Source: Atlantibacter hermannii (GTDB lineage Bacteria; Pseudomonadota; Gammaproteobacteria; Enterobacterales; Enterobacteriaceae). Taken from it: a stretch of DNA of 64,000 nt. Shown here piece by piece: positions 1 through 10,061 of the stretch; the first letter of the stretch is position 1, and each line of letters starts with the position of its first letter. Location of the stretch: assembly GCF_009907385.1 (NCBI RefSeq), contig NZ_JAAATR010000105.1, positions 96,385 through 160,384 of the forward strand, given 5' to 3'. Under the pieces are notes generated by a model that was not told where the DNA came from, did no database searches, and saw nothing but the letters and a program-made list of their open reading frames with translations. The translations under genes were made by a program, and so were the position numbers.

Positions 1-2
1 TG

Positions 3-44
3 AAAGGCGTGAATGTTTCGCGGTTATTTGGGCAGCTTCGTTAA
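3..44 (+). CDS. C-terminal tail of an unidentified upstream gene (partial)
   Basis: From base 3 an open frame reads KGVNVSRLFGQLR and stops at 42-44, just before a GC-rich hairpin at 50-74. A stop followed at once by a hairpin suggests the end of a plus-strand gene that begins left of the window. Thirteen residues are too few to name it, and the reading could be chance. Confidence 0.25.
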   Translation, partial: KGVNVSRLFGQLR

Positions 45-49
45 CAATT

Positions 50-74
50 AAGGCCGCTGTCGATTGGCGGCCTT
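50..74 (+). terminator. Hairpin after the left-edge gene
   Basis: AAGGCCGC (50-57) is followed after a 9-base loop by its exact reverse complement GCGGCCTT (67-74). No strong T-tract follows, so it may be an imperfect terminator. It separates whatever lies to the left from the dNTPase cassette. Confidence 0.45.
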
Positions 75-275
75 ACATTCTGTATCAGTACGCCCGTTTT
101 CATTGTCTCGTTTCGCTACCTGAGCAGGACTTCTCCTTGCATACAAAGCATTTTCATCGCTTTGCATGTATTTTGCGAGCCTTCCCCAAAGAAATAAAAA
201 GTATTATTGGATTCATATTTCACAATTGCGAAAGCTGTTAATCTGGCGAAAACAGAGAATACGGAGACAATGCCA

Positions 276-1802
276 ATGGAATGGGAGCAGTTGCTTAATA
301 GTCGTCGTCGTAAAGATAAAAAGTCCGTACACTTACAGCATGGAATCACCGCACGCGACCAGCCTCAGAAAACCGAGTGGCGACAAGAAATTGAACGAGA
401 CTTCGACCGCATATTATTTGCGGCGCCAACACGTCGCCTCGCCGACAAAACGCAGGTATTTCCTTTAGACTGCAATGACAGCGTCCGCACACGCCTGACC
501 CATTCTCATGAAGTGGCAAACTTTGCCCGGGGAATTGGGATGCGCTTAGCCTTTGATTATAAAGAAACCCTCTTTGGCTCCTTGTGCGACACCCGGATTA
601 AACGTGATGTGCCTGCACTTTTAGCGGCTATCGGTTTGGCTCACGATCTTGGTAATCCCCCTTTTGGTCATCAAGGGGAAGCCGCCATGAGAGCCTGGTT
701 CACCCGTAATTTGGCCGCAATCGTTGAACAAGAAAGCCAACAAACGCCACAAGGTATTTATAAGGATTTTTACCACTTTGACGGTAACTCTCAAACTCTC
801 CGTCTGGTGACCAAGCTCCAGATCCTTAACGACGATTTCGGTCTCAATCTTACCTATGCCACGCTTGCGGCGTTAATAAAATATCCGCGTAATGCTTATT
901 CATACGGCGATAGTCACTGGAAAAAGCATGGCTACTTCTATTCTGAAGAAAAGGTCGTGAAAGAAATATGGCGCGAAACCGGGCTTAAAGAAAACCTTCG
1001 TCATCCCTTTACTTACATTATGGAAGCCTGTGATGACATCGCGTATTCCATCCTGGATGCGGAAGATACAGTTAAAAAGTCGCTGGCCTCGTATCAGGAT
1101 CTGATTAACCATTTACGTTGCTGGAAAAAACCCGACGATCCCGTTATTCAACACGTCATAAAAGAAACGGAAGAAAAAAACAGTGAATACGATACATTAC
1201 GCCAGGCGCTGTCACCTGCCGAGCTTAATGATATGAGTATGCAAATGTTCCGCGTGAAATGTTCCATCGCCATGGTCAACAGTGTCGTCGATGCTTTTCT
1301 TGAACATCACTCGTTAATGCTGCAACCGGATTGCAAAATTAACGATCTGATCGGCGTCAGCAGGGCGGCTGAATTATGTGAAGCGCTAAAAGACTTCGAC
1401 AGAACGCGCGGCTATCGACACCGCTCGGTTCTCGAACTGGAATTAAAAGGCTCTAACGCTATTCAGGGTCTCATGGATATGCTGTGGGTCGGCATTCATG
1501 GTCATAAAACTGCCCAGGAACGCGATCGGGAAAAAGCGTTAAGCAAAGCAGACCCGGCTTTTGAACCACGCGAGGAGTATCTTTCCAACTCCCCGTTTGG
1601 CCGCTACGCCTACGGTCGTATTTCAGAAAATTACCGCCGCATTTTTGAGGATGACAAAAACGATCTCCCTCAGCTTTACAAAGAGGCGCAGCTGCTTTCA
1701 GATGCGATATCGGGCATGACAGACAGCTATTTGATCACCCTTCATGATGAGCTAAAATCGCTGTATGAATATGAAAGTCGCCTCTCGCCACGACCTGCTT
1801 AA
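276..1802 (+). CDS. Dgt-type HD-domain deoxynucleotide triphosphohydrolase
   Basis: Predicted to split dNTPs (dGTP in the E. coli Dgt family) into nucleoside and tripolyphosphate. The HD metal site is intact: H76 in RTRLTHSHEV, H123-D124 in AHDLGNPPFGH and D253/D254 in EACDDIAYSI, plus the FDGNSQ block typical of Dgt. At 508 aa it is about the family length. The frame is open from a TTG at 207, but GGAG at 263-266 lies 9 bases before ATG276, which I chose; ATG270 is too close. The stop overlaps the nucleotidyltransferase start by 38 bases, implying coupled translation. Base composition looks more AT-rich than in the neighbouring che genes, suggesting transfer. It may be a second dgt beside a housekeeping copy. 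dNTPases are known anti-phage factors; that role here is inference. Confidence 0.88.
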   Translation: MEWEQLLNSRRRKDKKSVHLQHGITARDQPQKTEWRQEIERDFDRILFAAPTRRLADKTQVFPLDCNDSVRTRLTHSHEVANFARGIGMRLAFDYKETLFGSLCDTRIKRDVPALLAAIGLAHDLGNPPFGHQGEAAMRAWFTRNLAAIVEQESQQTPQGIYKDFYHFDGNSQTLRLVTKLQILNDDFGLNLTYATLAALIKYPRNAYSYGDSHWKKHGYFYSEEKVVKEIWRETGLKENLRHPFTYIMEACDDIAYSILDAEDTVKKSLASYQDLINHLRCWKKPDDPVIQHVIKETEEKNSEYDTLRQALSPAELNDMSMQMFRVKCSIAMVNSVVDAFLEHHSLMLQPDCKINDLIGVSRAAELCEALKDFDRTRGYRHRSVLELELKGSNAIQGLMDMLWVGIHGHKTAQERDREKALSKADPAFEPREEYLSNSPFGRYAYGRISENYRRIFEDDKNDLPQLYKEAQLLSDAISGMTDSYLITLHDELKSLYEYESRLSPRPA

Positions 1803-2559
1803 ACGTCGACTTGACGCTTTTTTTACGTCATGTGACGAACGCAAAGCAGCCAGAGAGTTAATTGTTTCTTTGGCGCAAGGTTCTCACGCCTGGATTTTTG
1901 GCGGAATGATTCGCGACATTGGGCTATTCGGACGTAAAGGTTTTCGCTCAGACATTGACGTCGTAGTCGATGCCGATCGTCATGAACTCACGGCACGCCT
2001 TGCACAGTCACCCATCCAACAATGCCAGATGAATAAGCTCGGCGGCATCCGATTTCGTTATCAAAACATCGACTTTGATATCTGGTGCCTTGCCGATACC
2101 TGGGCGTTCAAACAAAAGATTATCCCCTTTGAAGATGCGCACAGCCTGTTAAAGACAACGCTAATGACCTGGGATGCCATTCTTTATAATGTTCAGCGTA
2201 AGGAAGTCATTAGTCCGGAAAATTATCTTGATGATTTGATCGAAAAACGTCTGGAGCTGGTGCTCGAATACACACCTAATGAAATCGGTGCGCTGGTTAA
2301 AATTCTCCGTACCATTTATGGCAAACAGGTGGATAAAATTGGGCCGAAGCTGTGTCAGTTCCTGGTTGAGACGCTGGTCAATTACCGGAGCGATATGCTG
2401 ATGCGCTACGAATTAGCGCACTATCGGACGCCGGTTATCAACGGATTAAAACTGGCAAAACTTCATGCGGCATTAGCGCATAATCAACCAAATGAGGACT
2501 TAACGCTGCATTTACGCCAGCAGCCTCACCAGTTCCCGCTTCATTTCAACAGGGGTTAA
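1765..2559 (+). CDS. CCA-adding-type (pol-beta fold) nucleotidyltransferase, 264 aa
   Basis: The N-terminal half carries the head-domain signature of class II CCA-adding enzymes and poly(A) polymerases: GG (46-47) with RD (50-51), then DID (63-65), and a probable third carboxylate in IDFDIW (103-105). All catalytic positions expected for nucleotidyl transfer are present. At 264 aa it is much shorter than a CCA-adding enzyme (about 410 aa). The C-terminal half looks helical and I do not recognise its domain. ATG1765 (or ATG1771) lies inside the dNTPase gene, so the two form one operon. The substrate could be an RNA 3' end, a protein or a small molecule; the sequence does not say. It could act as effector or partner of the dNTPase. 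Confidence 0.8.
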   Translation: MNMKVASRHDLLKRRLDAFFTSCDERKAARELIVSLAQGSHAWIFGGMIRDIGLFGRKGFRSDIDVVVDADRHELTARLAQSPIQQCQMNKLGGIRFRYQNIDFDIWCLADTWAFKQKIIPFEDAHSLLKTTLMTWDAILYNVQRKEVISPENYLDDLIEKRLELVLEYTPNEIGALVKILRTIYGKQVDKIGPKLCQFLVETLVNYRSDMLMRYELAHYRTPVINGLKLAKLHAALAHNQPNEDLTLHLRQQPHQFPLHFNRG

Positions 2560-2560
2560 C

Positions 2561-2585
2561 AGCCACTCTGCTTCACAGAGTGGCT
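2561..2585. terminator. Bidirectional terminator between the cassette and cheZ
   Basis: AGCCACTCTG (2561-2570), loop CTTCA, CAGAGTGGCT (2576-2585): a perfect 10-bp stem between the convergent stops of the nucleotidyltransferase and cheZ. It can serve both strands. Confidence 0.75.
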
Positions 2586-2592
2586 TTACGTG

Positions 2593-3237
2593 TTAAAACC
2601 CTAAACTATCCAGCAAATCGTCAACCTGGTCCTGGCTCGCCACCACGCCCGCTTTGGTGGTATCCACCTGCGGACCGTTGAGCAGGCTGTCGTTCTCGCG
2701 TTTAGCGCGCGTTCCCGGCTCCGGCATGTTTTCCAGCAGCACCATCAGCAGCTGCCGTTCAATTTCCTGAATCACGTCCATCATGCGCTTGATCACCTGG
2801 CCGGTGAGATCCTGGAAGTCCTGGGCCATCATGATTTCCAGCAGTTGGGCGTTGGTGTAGCTGGTATGGCCCGGCACCTCTGACAGATACTGACGGGTAT
2901 CGGTAACGAGCTCGCGGGCGTCGCTCAGTTCAATCGGGTTTTCAAACCAGGCATCCCAGCGTTTGCTCAACGCTTTCGCGCCCTTCTCGAGCTCTTCCTG
3001 ATGCGGCTGGGAAGCCTCAACGCTGTTTAACGCGCGTTCCGCCGCCTGGGCGGTCATTTGCACCACATAGTCAAGGCGGTCACGGGCATCCGGGATCGCC
3101 TCTGCGGCTTCGGCTATCGCCTGGTCCAGCCCCAGCTCGCGCAGGCTGTCACGCAGCATACGCGTTAAGCTGCCGATGCGGGCGATAATATCGGCGGCGG
3201 AATGTTCTTCGCTGGGTTTTATTGCAGGTTGCATCAT
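2593..3237 (-). CDS. cheZ: CheZ, CheY-P phosphatase
   Basis: CheZ removes the phosphoryl group from CheY-P and so ends the tumble signal. The 214 aa match the E. coli length and the sequence is collinear with it. The helical-bundle catalytic segment [10 protein letters not shown] contains D143 and the inserting Q147. The C-terminal CheY-binding tail [12 protein letters not shown] is intact. It is the last gene of the tar-tap-cheRBYZ transcript, 10 bases after cheY. In E. coli flhB follows; here a convergent foreign-looking cassette does. Confidence 0.98.
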   Translation of the reverse strand: MMQPAIKPSEEHSAADIIARIGSLTRMLRDSLRELGLDQAIAEAAEAIPDARDRLDYVVQMTAQAAERALNSVEASQPHQEELEKGAKALSKRWDAWFENPIELSDARELVTDTRQYLSEVPGHTSYTNAQLLEIMMAQDFQDLTGQVIKRMMDVIQEIERQLLMVLLENMPEPGTRAKRENDSLLNGPQVDTTKAGVVASQDQVDDLLDSLGF

Positions 3238-3247
3238 CAGGAGCTCC

Positions 3248-3649
<402 letters not shown>

Positions 3650-3653
3650 TTAA

Positions 3654-4703
3654 TTAAATACGTATTGCCTGTCCGGCACTGATTTTCGCCAGCATCTGCT
3701 GGCTGACCTGGCTTAGATCGACGACTTCGCTGACGCCACCCATATTGATGGCCTCACGCGGCATGCCGAACACCACACAACTCGCTTCGTTCTGGGCGAT
3801 GTTCCAGGCGCCCGCCTGATGCATCGCCAGCATGCCCGCCGCCCCGTCGTTGCCCATCCCGGTGAGGATCACCCCCACCGCGTTGCGCCCCGCATGTTTA
3901 GCGACGGAATGAAACAGCACATCCACGGCGGGACGATGGCGGTTCACCGCCGGGCCGTCGTGAATTTTGATTTGATAGTTCGCCCCGCTGCGCGACAACT
4001 CCATATGCCGGTCGCCCGGCGCGATATAGGCATGGCCCGGCAGTACGCGCTCGCCGTCCTCGGCTTCCTTAACGCTGATTTGACACAGCTTATTCAGGCG
4101 CTCAGCGAAGGAGCGGGTAAACCCTGGCGGCATATGCTGAGTAATCAGCACCGCCGGGCAAGAGAGCGGCAGCGGTTGCAGCACGTGGCGGATCGCCTCG
4201 GTGCCGCCGGTGGACGCGCCAATGACGATCAGCTTCTCCGAGCTGAGCATCGGGCCGGCCTTCAGCGTTGCGGGAACCGCCTGCTGGGCGCGGGTCGCGA
4301 CTTTTGCGCGCGCTGCGGTGCGCACTTTTTCGGCGATCATTTCGCTGTACGCCAGCATCCCTTCACGAATGCCAAGCTGCGGTTTGGTGACGAAGTCTAC
4401 CGCGCCCAACTCCAGCGCGCGCAGCGTCACTTCCGAGCCTTTACCGGTCAGGGAAGAGACCATCACCACCGGCATCGGCCGCAGGCGCATCAGTTTTTCC
4501 AGAAAATCCAGCCCATCCATACGCGGCATTTCCACATCCAGCGTCAGCACGTCCGGGTTGAATTTTTTAATTAAATCCCGGGCCACTAACGGGTCGGGCG
4601 CCGTCGCCACCATTTCCATATCGCTGTGACTGTTGATGATTTCCGTCATGATTTGACGCATCAGCGCCGAGTCATCTACAGACAGCACCTTGATTTTACT
4701 CAT
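3654..4703 (-). CDS. cheB: CheB, receptor methylesterase/deamidase
   Basis: A 349-aa protein with an N-terminal receiver domain (D56 in [11 protein letters not shown]), a linker at about 130-150 and a C-terminal methylesterase domain with S164 (GASTGGTEA), H190 (ITQHMPPG) and D286 (TGMGNDG). Phosphorylated by CheA, it removes methyl groups from receptor glutamates and provides adaptation opposite CheR. Its ATG overlaps the cheR stop by 4 bases (ATGA). Confidence 0.98.
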   Translation of the reverse strand: MSKIKVLSVDDSALMRQIMTEIINSHSDMEMVATAPDPLVARDLIKKFNPDVLTLDVEMPRMDGLDFLEKLMRLRPMPVVMVSSLTGKGSEVTLRALELGAVDFVTKPQLGIREGMLAYSEMIAEKVRTAARAKVATRAQQAVPATLKAGPMLSSEKLIVIGASTGGTEAIRHVLQPLPLSCPAVLITQHMPPGFTRSFAERLNKLCQISVKEAEDGERVLPGHAYIAPGDRHMELSRSGANYQIKIHDGPAVNRHRPAVDVLFHSVAKHAGRNAVGVILTGMGNDGAAGMLAMHQAGAWNIAQNEASCVVFGMPREAINMGGVSEVVDLSQVSQQMLAKISAGQAIRI

Positions 4704-5566
4704 TGTCTTTCCTTACTCAGCGCGTAAACCGTCTGACCACGGAGCCAGAAATCGCGGCTGAGATTACTGAAATTCTCTGAATGCCCGGCGAACAATAATC
4801 CCCCCGGTTTGAGTAACGGCACAAAACGCTTGAGGATCTCCTGCTGTGTTTCTTTATCAAAGTAAATCATCACGTTGCGGCAAAAGATGGCGTCAAACGG
4901 GCCGGGTACGTTGTACTGCTTATCCAACAGATTCAGCGCCGCGAACTGGACGGCGTTGCCGAGTTCGCTGCGCACGCGCACCAGCCCCTCATGAGGACCC
5001 GTGCCGCGCATAAAGTAGCGTTGCAACTGCTGCGGAGAGAGGGTCTTAAGCTCTTCCTGACGGTAGATTGCGCTCTGCGCCTTTTGCAGCACTTCGGTGT
5101 CGATATCGCTGGCAAACACGTTGAAACGGCCCGGGGCGATGCCCAGCGCGTCAGCAAGCGTGATGGCGATAGAGTAAGGCTCCTCCCCCGTCGAGGCGGC
5201 GGCGCTCCATACCCGGTACTCCCCGCTGCGTTTGCGCGCATGGTCGGCCAGCACCGGAAAGTGGTGGGCCTCGCGGAAAAACGCCGTCAGGTTGGTGGTT
5301 AATGAGTTAACAAAAGCCTGCCATTCTGCGCTGTTCGGGTTCGCTTCCAGCATACTCAGATAGCGACCAAAATCGTCGAGACCCAGGGTGCGTAACCGGC
5401 GGACCAGCCGGTTATAAACCATGTCCCTTTTATGCTCAGCCAATACAATCCCGGCGCGCTGATAAATCAGTTGGCATATCCGACGGAAATGCGCGTCGGA
5501 TAGCGCGAGGCGCTGGGTCATCTGAAACAGTAATGACGTTTGCCCATTGGGCAGTGATGATGTCAT
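4700..5566 (-). CDS. cheR: CheR, receptor methyltransferase
   Basis: An S-adenosylmethionine-dependent methyltransferase that methylates glutamates on chemoreceptors. It is 288 aa (E. coli 286) with the N-terminal helical domain and the SAM-binding segment [14 protein letters not shown], then the catalytic-domain FCRNVMIYF block. It docks on the NWETF tail of Tar, which is present in this window; Tap lacks that tail. It follows tap after about 20 bases and overlaps cheB. Confidence 0.98.
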   Translation of the reverse strand: MTSSLPNGQTSLLFQMTQRLALSDAHFRRICQLIYQRAGIVLAEHKRDMVYNRLVRRLRTLGLDDFGRYLSMLEANPNSAEWQAFVNSLTTNLTAFFREAHHFPVLADHARKRSGEYRVWSAAASTGEEPYSIAITLADALGIAPGRFNVFASDIDTEVLQKAQSAIYRQEELKTLSPQQLQRYFMRGTGPHEGLVRVRSELGNAVQFAALNLLDKQYNVPGPFDAIFCRNVMIYFDKETQQEILKRFVPLLKPGGLLFAGHSENFSNLSRDFWLRGQTVYALSKERQ

Positions 5567-5586
5567 AGCGCCTTCTTTACATGGAT

Positions 5587-7191
5587 TCAGGTTAAAACCG
5601 GCACCCGTTGCGGGGTGACTGCCACTTCATTGTCCTCCCGGACAATACTTTCAAGATTAAATGCCGATACCAGCGTGGTGAGACGCTCGGCCTGACCGGA
5701 CAGCGAATCGGTCGCGGCGGCGGCTTCTTCGACTAACGCGGCGTTTTGCTGCGTCACCTGATCCATTTGGCTTACCGCCTGGGCAACCTGCTCAATGCCG
5801 CGGCGCTGCTCATCGGAAGCCGAGGCGATCTCCCCCATAATGTCGTTGACCTGGGTAACGGAACGAACAATTTCCGACATGGTATTGGCGGCGGTATCCA
5901 CCAGTTGCGATCCCTGCTGCACCCGGGAAACCGACTCGTCGATCAACACCTTAATTTCTTTCGCCGCCTGGGCGCTGCGGCTGGCGAGGTTACGGACTTC
6001 CCCGGCGACCACCGCGAATCCCCGTCCCTGCTCCCCGGCGCGGGCCGCTTCTACCGCCGCGTTCAATGCCAGGATATTGGTCTGGAAGGCGATACCGTCG
6101 ATCACGCTGGTGATGTCGCTGATTTTCTGCGAGCTCACCTCAATGCCGCGCATGGTGCTGGCAACATTGGCCGCCTGATCGCCGCCCCGCTGGGCGGTTT
6201 GCGCCGCGTCGCGCGCCAGCTGCGAGGCCTGACGCGCGTTGTCAGCGTTCTGGCCGACAGTGGCGGTCAGTTGCTCCATACTGGCGGCAGTTTCCGCCAG
6301 CGACGCCGCCTGCTGCTCGGTACGCGCCGACAGATCGTTATTCCCGGCGGCAATTTCGCCGATGCCGGTATGCATTTCGTGGCTGCCCTGGCGCACCTGC
6401 CCCAGGGTGTCGCGCAGGCGGGTTTGCATCGACTTCAGGGTGGCGAAAATCAGCGAAATCTCGTTGCGGCCATACACCTCAATGGTGCGCGCCAGATTGC
6501 CTTCGGCGATGCTGTCGAAATGGCTGCGCACGATGGCCAGCGGGGTGACGACCATGTTTCGTACCCACCACAGCGAGCCCAGCAGCAGCACCAGCGCCGA
6601 TATTGTCCCAATGGCGAAAATCAGCCCGGAGATCCGCAGGTTTAGCTGGCTGTCTTCGCTCGCCTGGCGAACAAACAGGCTGATATGCTGCTGCCATGCG
6701 TCAAAATTGGCGTCAAACGCCTTTTGCGACTGCTGCGCCGGGGCGGTCAGGAAATCAGAAAGCTGGTTGCTTTCCAGCCAGGTCGCCTGATGCTCAATGT
6801 CATCCCGCCAGGTTTTAAAGGTCTGCGCTGTCAAGGCTTTCATCGCCTCGCCGTCTGCCGTCAGGGCGTCGATCGCCATAAACTGCTCAAACAGCGCGTC
6901 CCCCTGTTTAAGGCTGGTGCGCGCGGCGGTCATTAGCGCTTTGATCTCCTCCGGCGGATAGCTCAGCGCCGTCAGGGTGCCCGCGCGGTTCAGCGCGGTG
7001 CCCGCTTCCAGCAGCGTCGCGCGGGTCTGTGTCAGGGTGTCGCGCTGGTGATTGCTGGCCTCCACCATTTTCAGGTTCTGGTTGTCATCACGAAACGCCC
7101 AGAATGACAGGCCGTTACTGCTGATCTGCAATATTCCGCAGAGGATCATCAGTAACATCAAACTGGTCGAGATACGGATACGGTTAAACAT
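5587..7191 (-). CDS. tap: Tap, methyl-accepting chemotaxis protein (dipeptide/pyrimidine type)
   Basis: A transmembrane chemoreceptor of 534 aa (E. coli Tap 533). TM1 is at about 8-28, a four-helix periplasmic sensor follows, TM2 is at about 190-210, then HAMP and a signalling hairpin with the receptor-conserved tip. The N-terminus MFNRIRIST and the periplasmic segment [16 protein letters not shown] identify it as Tap rather than Tsr or Trg. It ends RVPVLT without NWETF, as expected for a low-abundance receptor. A 98-bp stretch (5957-6054) is identical to the tar gene. Confidence 0.93.
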   Translation of the reverse strand: MFNRIRISTSLMLLMILCGILQISSNGLSFWAFRDDNQNLKMVEASNHQRDTLTQTRATLLEAGTALNRAGTLTALSYPPEEIKALMTAARTSLKQGDALFEQFMAIDALTADGEAMKALTAQTFKTWRDDIEHQATWLESNQLSDFLTAPAQQSQKAFDANFDAWQQHISLFVRQASEDSQLNLRISGLIFAIGTISALVLLLGSLWWVRNMVVTPLAIVRSHFDSIAEGNLARTIEVYGRNEISLIFATLKSMQTRLRDTLGQVRQGSHEMHTGIGEIAAGNNDLSARTEQQAASLAETAASMEQLTATVGQNADNARQASQLARDAAQTAQRGGDQAANVASTMRGIEVSSQKISDITSVIDGIAFQTNILALNAAVEAARAGEQGRGFAVVAGEVRNLASRSAQAAKEIKVLIDESVSRVQQGSQLVDTAANTMSEIVRSVTQVNDIMGEIASASDEQRRGIEQVAQAVSQMDQVTQQNAALVEEAAAATDSLSGQAERLTTLVSAFNLESIVREDNEVAVTPQRVPVLT

Positions 7192-7326
7192 TCACTCTCC
7201 CACATGGCAACATTGCCGATTCAATCCCGTCATACTTCAAGTTGCCGCATTGTTGGGTATGCTCCCCCGTTCCTGGTCCCTTCTCCCTGTCGCCCATACA
7301 ACCGCTCAAACTACTCAGGGTGGTTA
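7192..7326. repeat. tar-tap gap with a possible short interspersed repeat
   Basis: The 135-base gap contains CCGTCATACTTCAAGTTGC and, further on, GGGTATGCTCC. These resemble words I associate with small repeats between genes of many enterics. No ORF or clear promoter was seen. The identification rests on memory of the motif only. Confidence 0.3.
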
Positions 7327-9003
7327 TTAAAATGTTTCCCAGTTGTCGTCCTGGCCGCCTGCGAGAGCCTTACGAGGGGTAAGCGCGGGTGCGCCGCCTC
7401 GGGGGGGCTCGTCGCGAACCGCGTGCGAGTCCTGGTGTGTTGTTGGTTGTGTGTGTAAACGAAAAGCGGAAACGGCCTGAGTCAACAGACTGGCCTGTTC
7501 TTCCAGCGCCACGGCGGCGGCGGCGGATTGCTCCACCAGCGAGGCGTTCTGCTGGGTGACGCGGTCCATCTCGGAAACCGCCAGCGCCACCTGGTCGATG
7601 CCGCGGCTCTGTTCATCCGACGCCGAGGCGATTTCGCCCATGATGTCGGTGACCCGGGTTACGGCATTGACGATGTCCTGCATGGTGTCGCCCGCGCTTT
7701 CCACCAGCACCGAGCCGGTATCCACGCGCGCCACGGAATCTTCAATCAACGCTTTGATCTCTTTCGCCGCCTGGGCGCTGCGGCTGGCGAGGTTACGGAC
7801 TTCCCCGGCGACCACCGCGAATCCCCGTCCCTGCTCCCCGGCGCGGGCCGCTTCTACGGCGGCGTTCAGCGCCAGAATATTGGTCTGGAAGGCGATGCCG
7901 TCGATCACGCTGGTGATGTCGGCGATTTTCTTCGAGCTGGCGGCAATGTCGTGCATGGTATTGACCACGCCGTCCACCACTTTGCCGCCGCGCCCGGCGG
8001 TTTCTGAGGCGCTCTGCGCCAGCAGCGACGCCTGACGGGCATTCTCGGCGTTCTGTTTCACCGTGGCGGTCAGTTGTTCCATACTGGCGGCGGTTTCTTC
8101 CAGCGAGGCCGCCTGCTGCTCGGTGCGCGAAGAGAGGTCGTTATTCCCGGCGGCGATTTCGCTGGTGCCGGTATAGATGGCGTCAGAGCCTTCGCGCACG
8201 CTGGTCACGGTGTCGATCAGTTCCTGCTGCATATGCTGGACGCTGTCGGCCAGCGCGGTGATTTCGTTGCGCCCGGCGATGGCGAGTTTCGGGGTTAAAT
8301 CGCCGCTGGCGATTTTACGGATATGGCCTATCACCTGGCTTAGCGGGTTCAGCAAGGCGCTTCGGATCCCGAACCACACCAGCACCATCACCACCAGCAG
8401 GGCGATGCCCAGCGCGCCCAGTTGCCACAGCGCCAGACGATAATCCGCTTTGCTGGTTTCAAACGCAGCCTGGTAGAGTTCGATGTTCAGCGCTTCGTAC
8501 GTTTTAATGGCTTTATCGAGCGCGTTTTGTTTTCCCTGGGTGGCCTGGGCGAAATAGGCGTCCAGATTGCCGGTTTCAAGAAATTGCACCAGTTCGCTCA
8601 GCGCGCTGTCATATTCCCGGTAGGCTTTTTCCACTTCCGCGATGGCCTGGATCATTGCCGGTAAGGTGACGTGGCTTTGCTGAAAGGCGGCAAAATGCTC
8701 CTGAGCGCTTTTCAGCGAGGCTTTGGCGCTGTTGAGTAAATCAGTTTTTGCGCTGCTTTGTTCGATTGTCGGCGTCATTAACATGCGCGCCGAGGAGCGG
8801 CTCAGGTTGATGCGGGTTTGCAGCATCATCTCCCACGCCTCGTTTAACTCCCCTTGCTGAACCCGCAGTTCATGCGAGGTGCCGAACGTCTCCTGGCTGT
8901 CTTTCACCGAGGTGAAGAACAGGCCGCCGGAAATCAGTTGCAGCAAGGCAAACACCACCAAAACAACCATTAACAGAGTGACGACGCGAATACGGTTCAG
9001 CAT
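7327..9003 (-). CDS. tar: Tar, aspartate chemoreceptor
   Basis: A 558-aa receptor: TM1 at about 7-30, periplasmic four-helix bundle, TM2 near 190-212, HAMP, signalling domain and C-terminal NWETF pentapeptide for CheR/CheB docking. The ligand-contact arginines occur in the pattern [12 protein letters not shown], equivalent to R64, R69 and R73 of E. coli Tar, so aspartate sensing is likely retained. ATG9003 gives MLNRIRVV. A perfect sigma-28 promoter lies about 40 bases upstream, making tar the first gene of the tar-tap-cheRBYZ transcript. Confidence 0.96.
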   Translation of the reverse strand: MLNRIRVVTLLMVVLVVFALLQLISGGLFFTSVKDSQETFGTSHELRVQQGELNEAWEMMLQTRINLSRSSARMLMTPTIEQSSAKTDLLNSAKASLKSAQEHFAAFQQSHVTLPAMIQAIAEVEKAYREYDSALSELVQFLETGNLDAYFAQATQGKQNALDKAIKTYEALNIELYQAAFETSKADYRLALWQLGALGIALLVVMVLVWFGIRSALLNPLSQVIGHIRKIASGDLTPKLAIAGRNEITALADSVQHMQQELIDTVTSVREGSDAIYTGTSEIAAGNNDLSSRTEQQAASLEETAASMEQLTATVKQNAENARQASLLAQSASETAGRGGKVVDGVVNTMHDIAASSKKIADITSVIDGIAFQTNILALNAAVEAARAGEQGRGFAVVAGEVRNLASRSAQAAKEIKALIEDSVARVDTGSVLVESAGDTMQDIVNAVTRVTDIMGEIASASDEQSRGIDQVALAVSEMDRVTQQNASLVEQSAAAAVALEEQASLLTQAVSAFRLHTQPTTHQDSHAVRDEPPRGGAPALTPRKALAGGQDDNWETF

Positions 9004-9039
9004 ACAGATAACGCCTTCTAAGCAGGTCTACTGTCGCTG

Positions 9040-9066
9040 TTATCGGCACGTAACGAAGGAACTTTA
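9040..9066 (-). promoter_or_regulatory. Sigma-28 (FliA) promoter of tar-tap-cheRBYZ
   Basis: Read on the minus strand: TAAAGTTC (9066-9059), an 11-base spacer, then GCCGATAA (9047-9040). This is the FliA consensus with only the last base of the -35 half differing. It lies 37 bases before tar and downstream of the pilus operon, so tar is expressed as a class 3 flagellar gene independently of the pilus genes. Confidence 0.93.
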
Positions 9067-9101
9067 TTGCCCGGCCGCAATTTGCCACAGCTCGGAGGAG
9101 C

Positions 9102-10061
9102 TTAAAAAGCGATATCCACCACCAGCGTATCGCTGTAGTTTCCGGCTGGCGGCGTGTTCTGGGTGGCGAGGATCCGGGCGGTGTAGTTATAGGTGCGCAA
9201 TAGCCCGTCGGTGCTCAGTTGCGACGAATCCGCGCTGGCCCAGCGCTCCGTCCCTGAGACGCCCCAGCGGTTAATGCTGCTGCCCTTGAATATTTCATAG
9301 CTCAGCCGGTTCGCGCCGCTGGCCATATTGCGCACGTTGCCGCTGGGGTAAAGGCCGTTATTAATGCCCACGGTATAGACGCTGCCTTTGGTACAGGTAA
9401 TTGAAATACCTTGCGAAACTGGCGCAAAATCCTTGACCAGCGGCGCGCTGTTGAAATTGATCGTGGGCGCGGCGATGGCGATGCAGTCGTTGGTCACGGA
9501 GAGCGTGATTTGGGTGGTGATATCCACCGTGCCGGTTTGCAACGACAGGCAGACCGCCACGCCCACCGCGCAGATATTAAAGTTCACCCGCAGCGTCAGG
9601 TTGACCTGCCACAGCCCGGCGCTGACGTTTTGCCCGTTAAGCGTACGAATAAACAGCGGAAAATTGTAAGTCTGGCTGTTCAGCAGGCCCAGTAACACGC
9701 CTGCGTTAAAACGATAGTTGCCGCTCACCGGGATTTCACTGCCCGCCGGGCAGCCGGACTGGACGCACAGCTGAATGGGGATCACATCGGTAGATGCAGG
9801 ATTGGTGGTATTGCGTAACGCCGCGCGGGTGCCGGCGCTGGAAGTGGCATTCAGCAGCGTAATGGTCACGTTATCGTTATTCAACAGGTTCAGCACTTTG
9901 TCACAGTTGAGCGTCACCACCGAAGTAGTGTTAAGCACGGTGCTGTTAACGGTAAATGAGGTTTGAGTACCGAACGCGGCGTTGTTATTAGAGACACGAC
10001 AGTCCGCCTGCGCCGCGACGCTGCCCGCCAGCAGGATGATAAATAGCAGCAGGCGCATCAT
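9102..10061 (-). CDS. CsuE-like tip adhesin, two spore-coat-U domains
   Basis: A 319-aa secreted protein: signal peptide about 1-19 (LLAGSVAAQA), first spore-coat-U domain about 20-165 and second about 185-319, ending in the beta-strand TLVVDIAF. Two tandem domains at the distal end of the operon are typical of the CsuE tip subunit of archaic chaperone-usher pili, which mediates hydrophobic surface attachment. Its ATG overlaps the usher stop by 4 bases (ATGA). It was assigned by architecture and order, not by close sequence match. Confidence 0.85.
   Translation of the reverse strand: MMRLLLFIILLAGSVAAQADCRVSNNNAAFGTQTSFTVNSTVLNTTSVVTLNCDKVLNLLNNDNVTITLLNATSSAGTRAALRNTTNPASTDVIPIQLCVQSGCPAGSEIPVSGNYRFNAGVLLGLLNSQTYNFPLFIRTLNGQNVSAGLWQVNLTLRVNFNICAVGVAVCLSLQTGTVDITTQITLSVTNDCIAIAAPTINFNSAPLVKDFAPVSQGISITCTKGSVYTVGINNGLYPSGNVRNMASGANRLSYEIFKGSSINRWGVSGTERWASADSSQLSTDGLLRTYNYTARILATQNTPPAGNYSDTLVVDIAF

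Noticed and set aside
2..241. Open frame across the left edge (phase 2)
   Set aside because: Runs through the hairpin at 50-74 and into the dNTPase leader; no protein-like pattern.
1765..2559. Housekeeping CCA tRNA nucleotidyltransferase
   Set aside because: Has the head motif but is about 150 residues too short and lacks the HD domain of the enteric enzyme.
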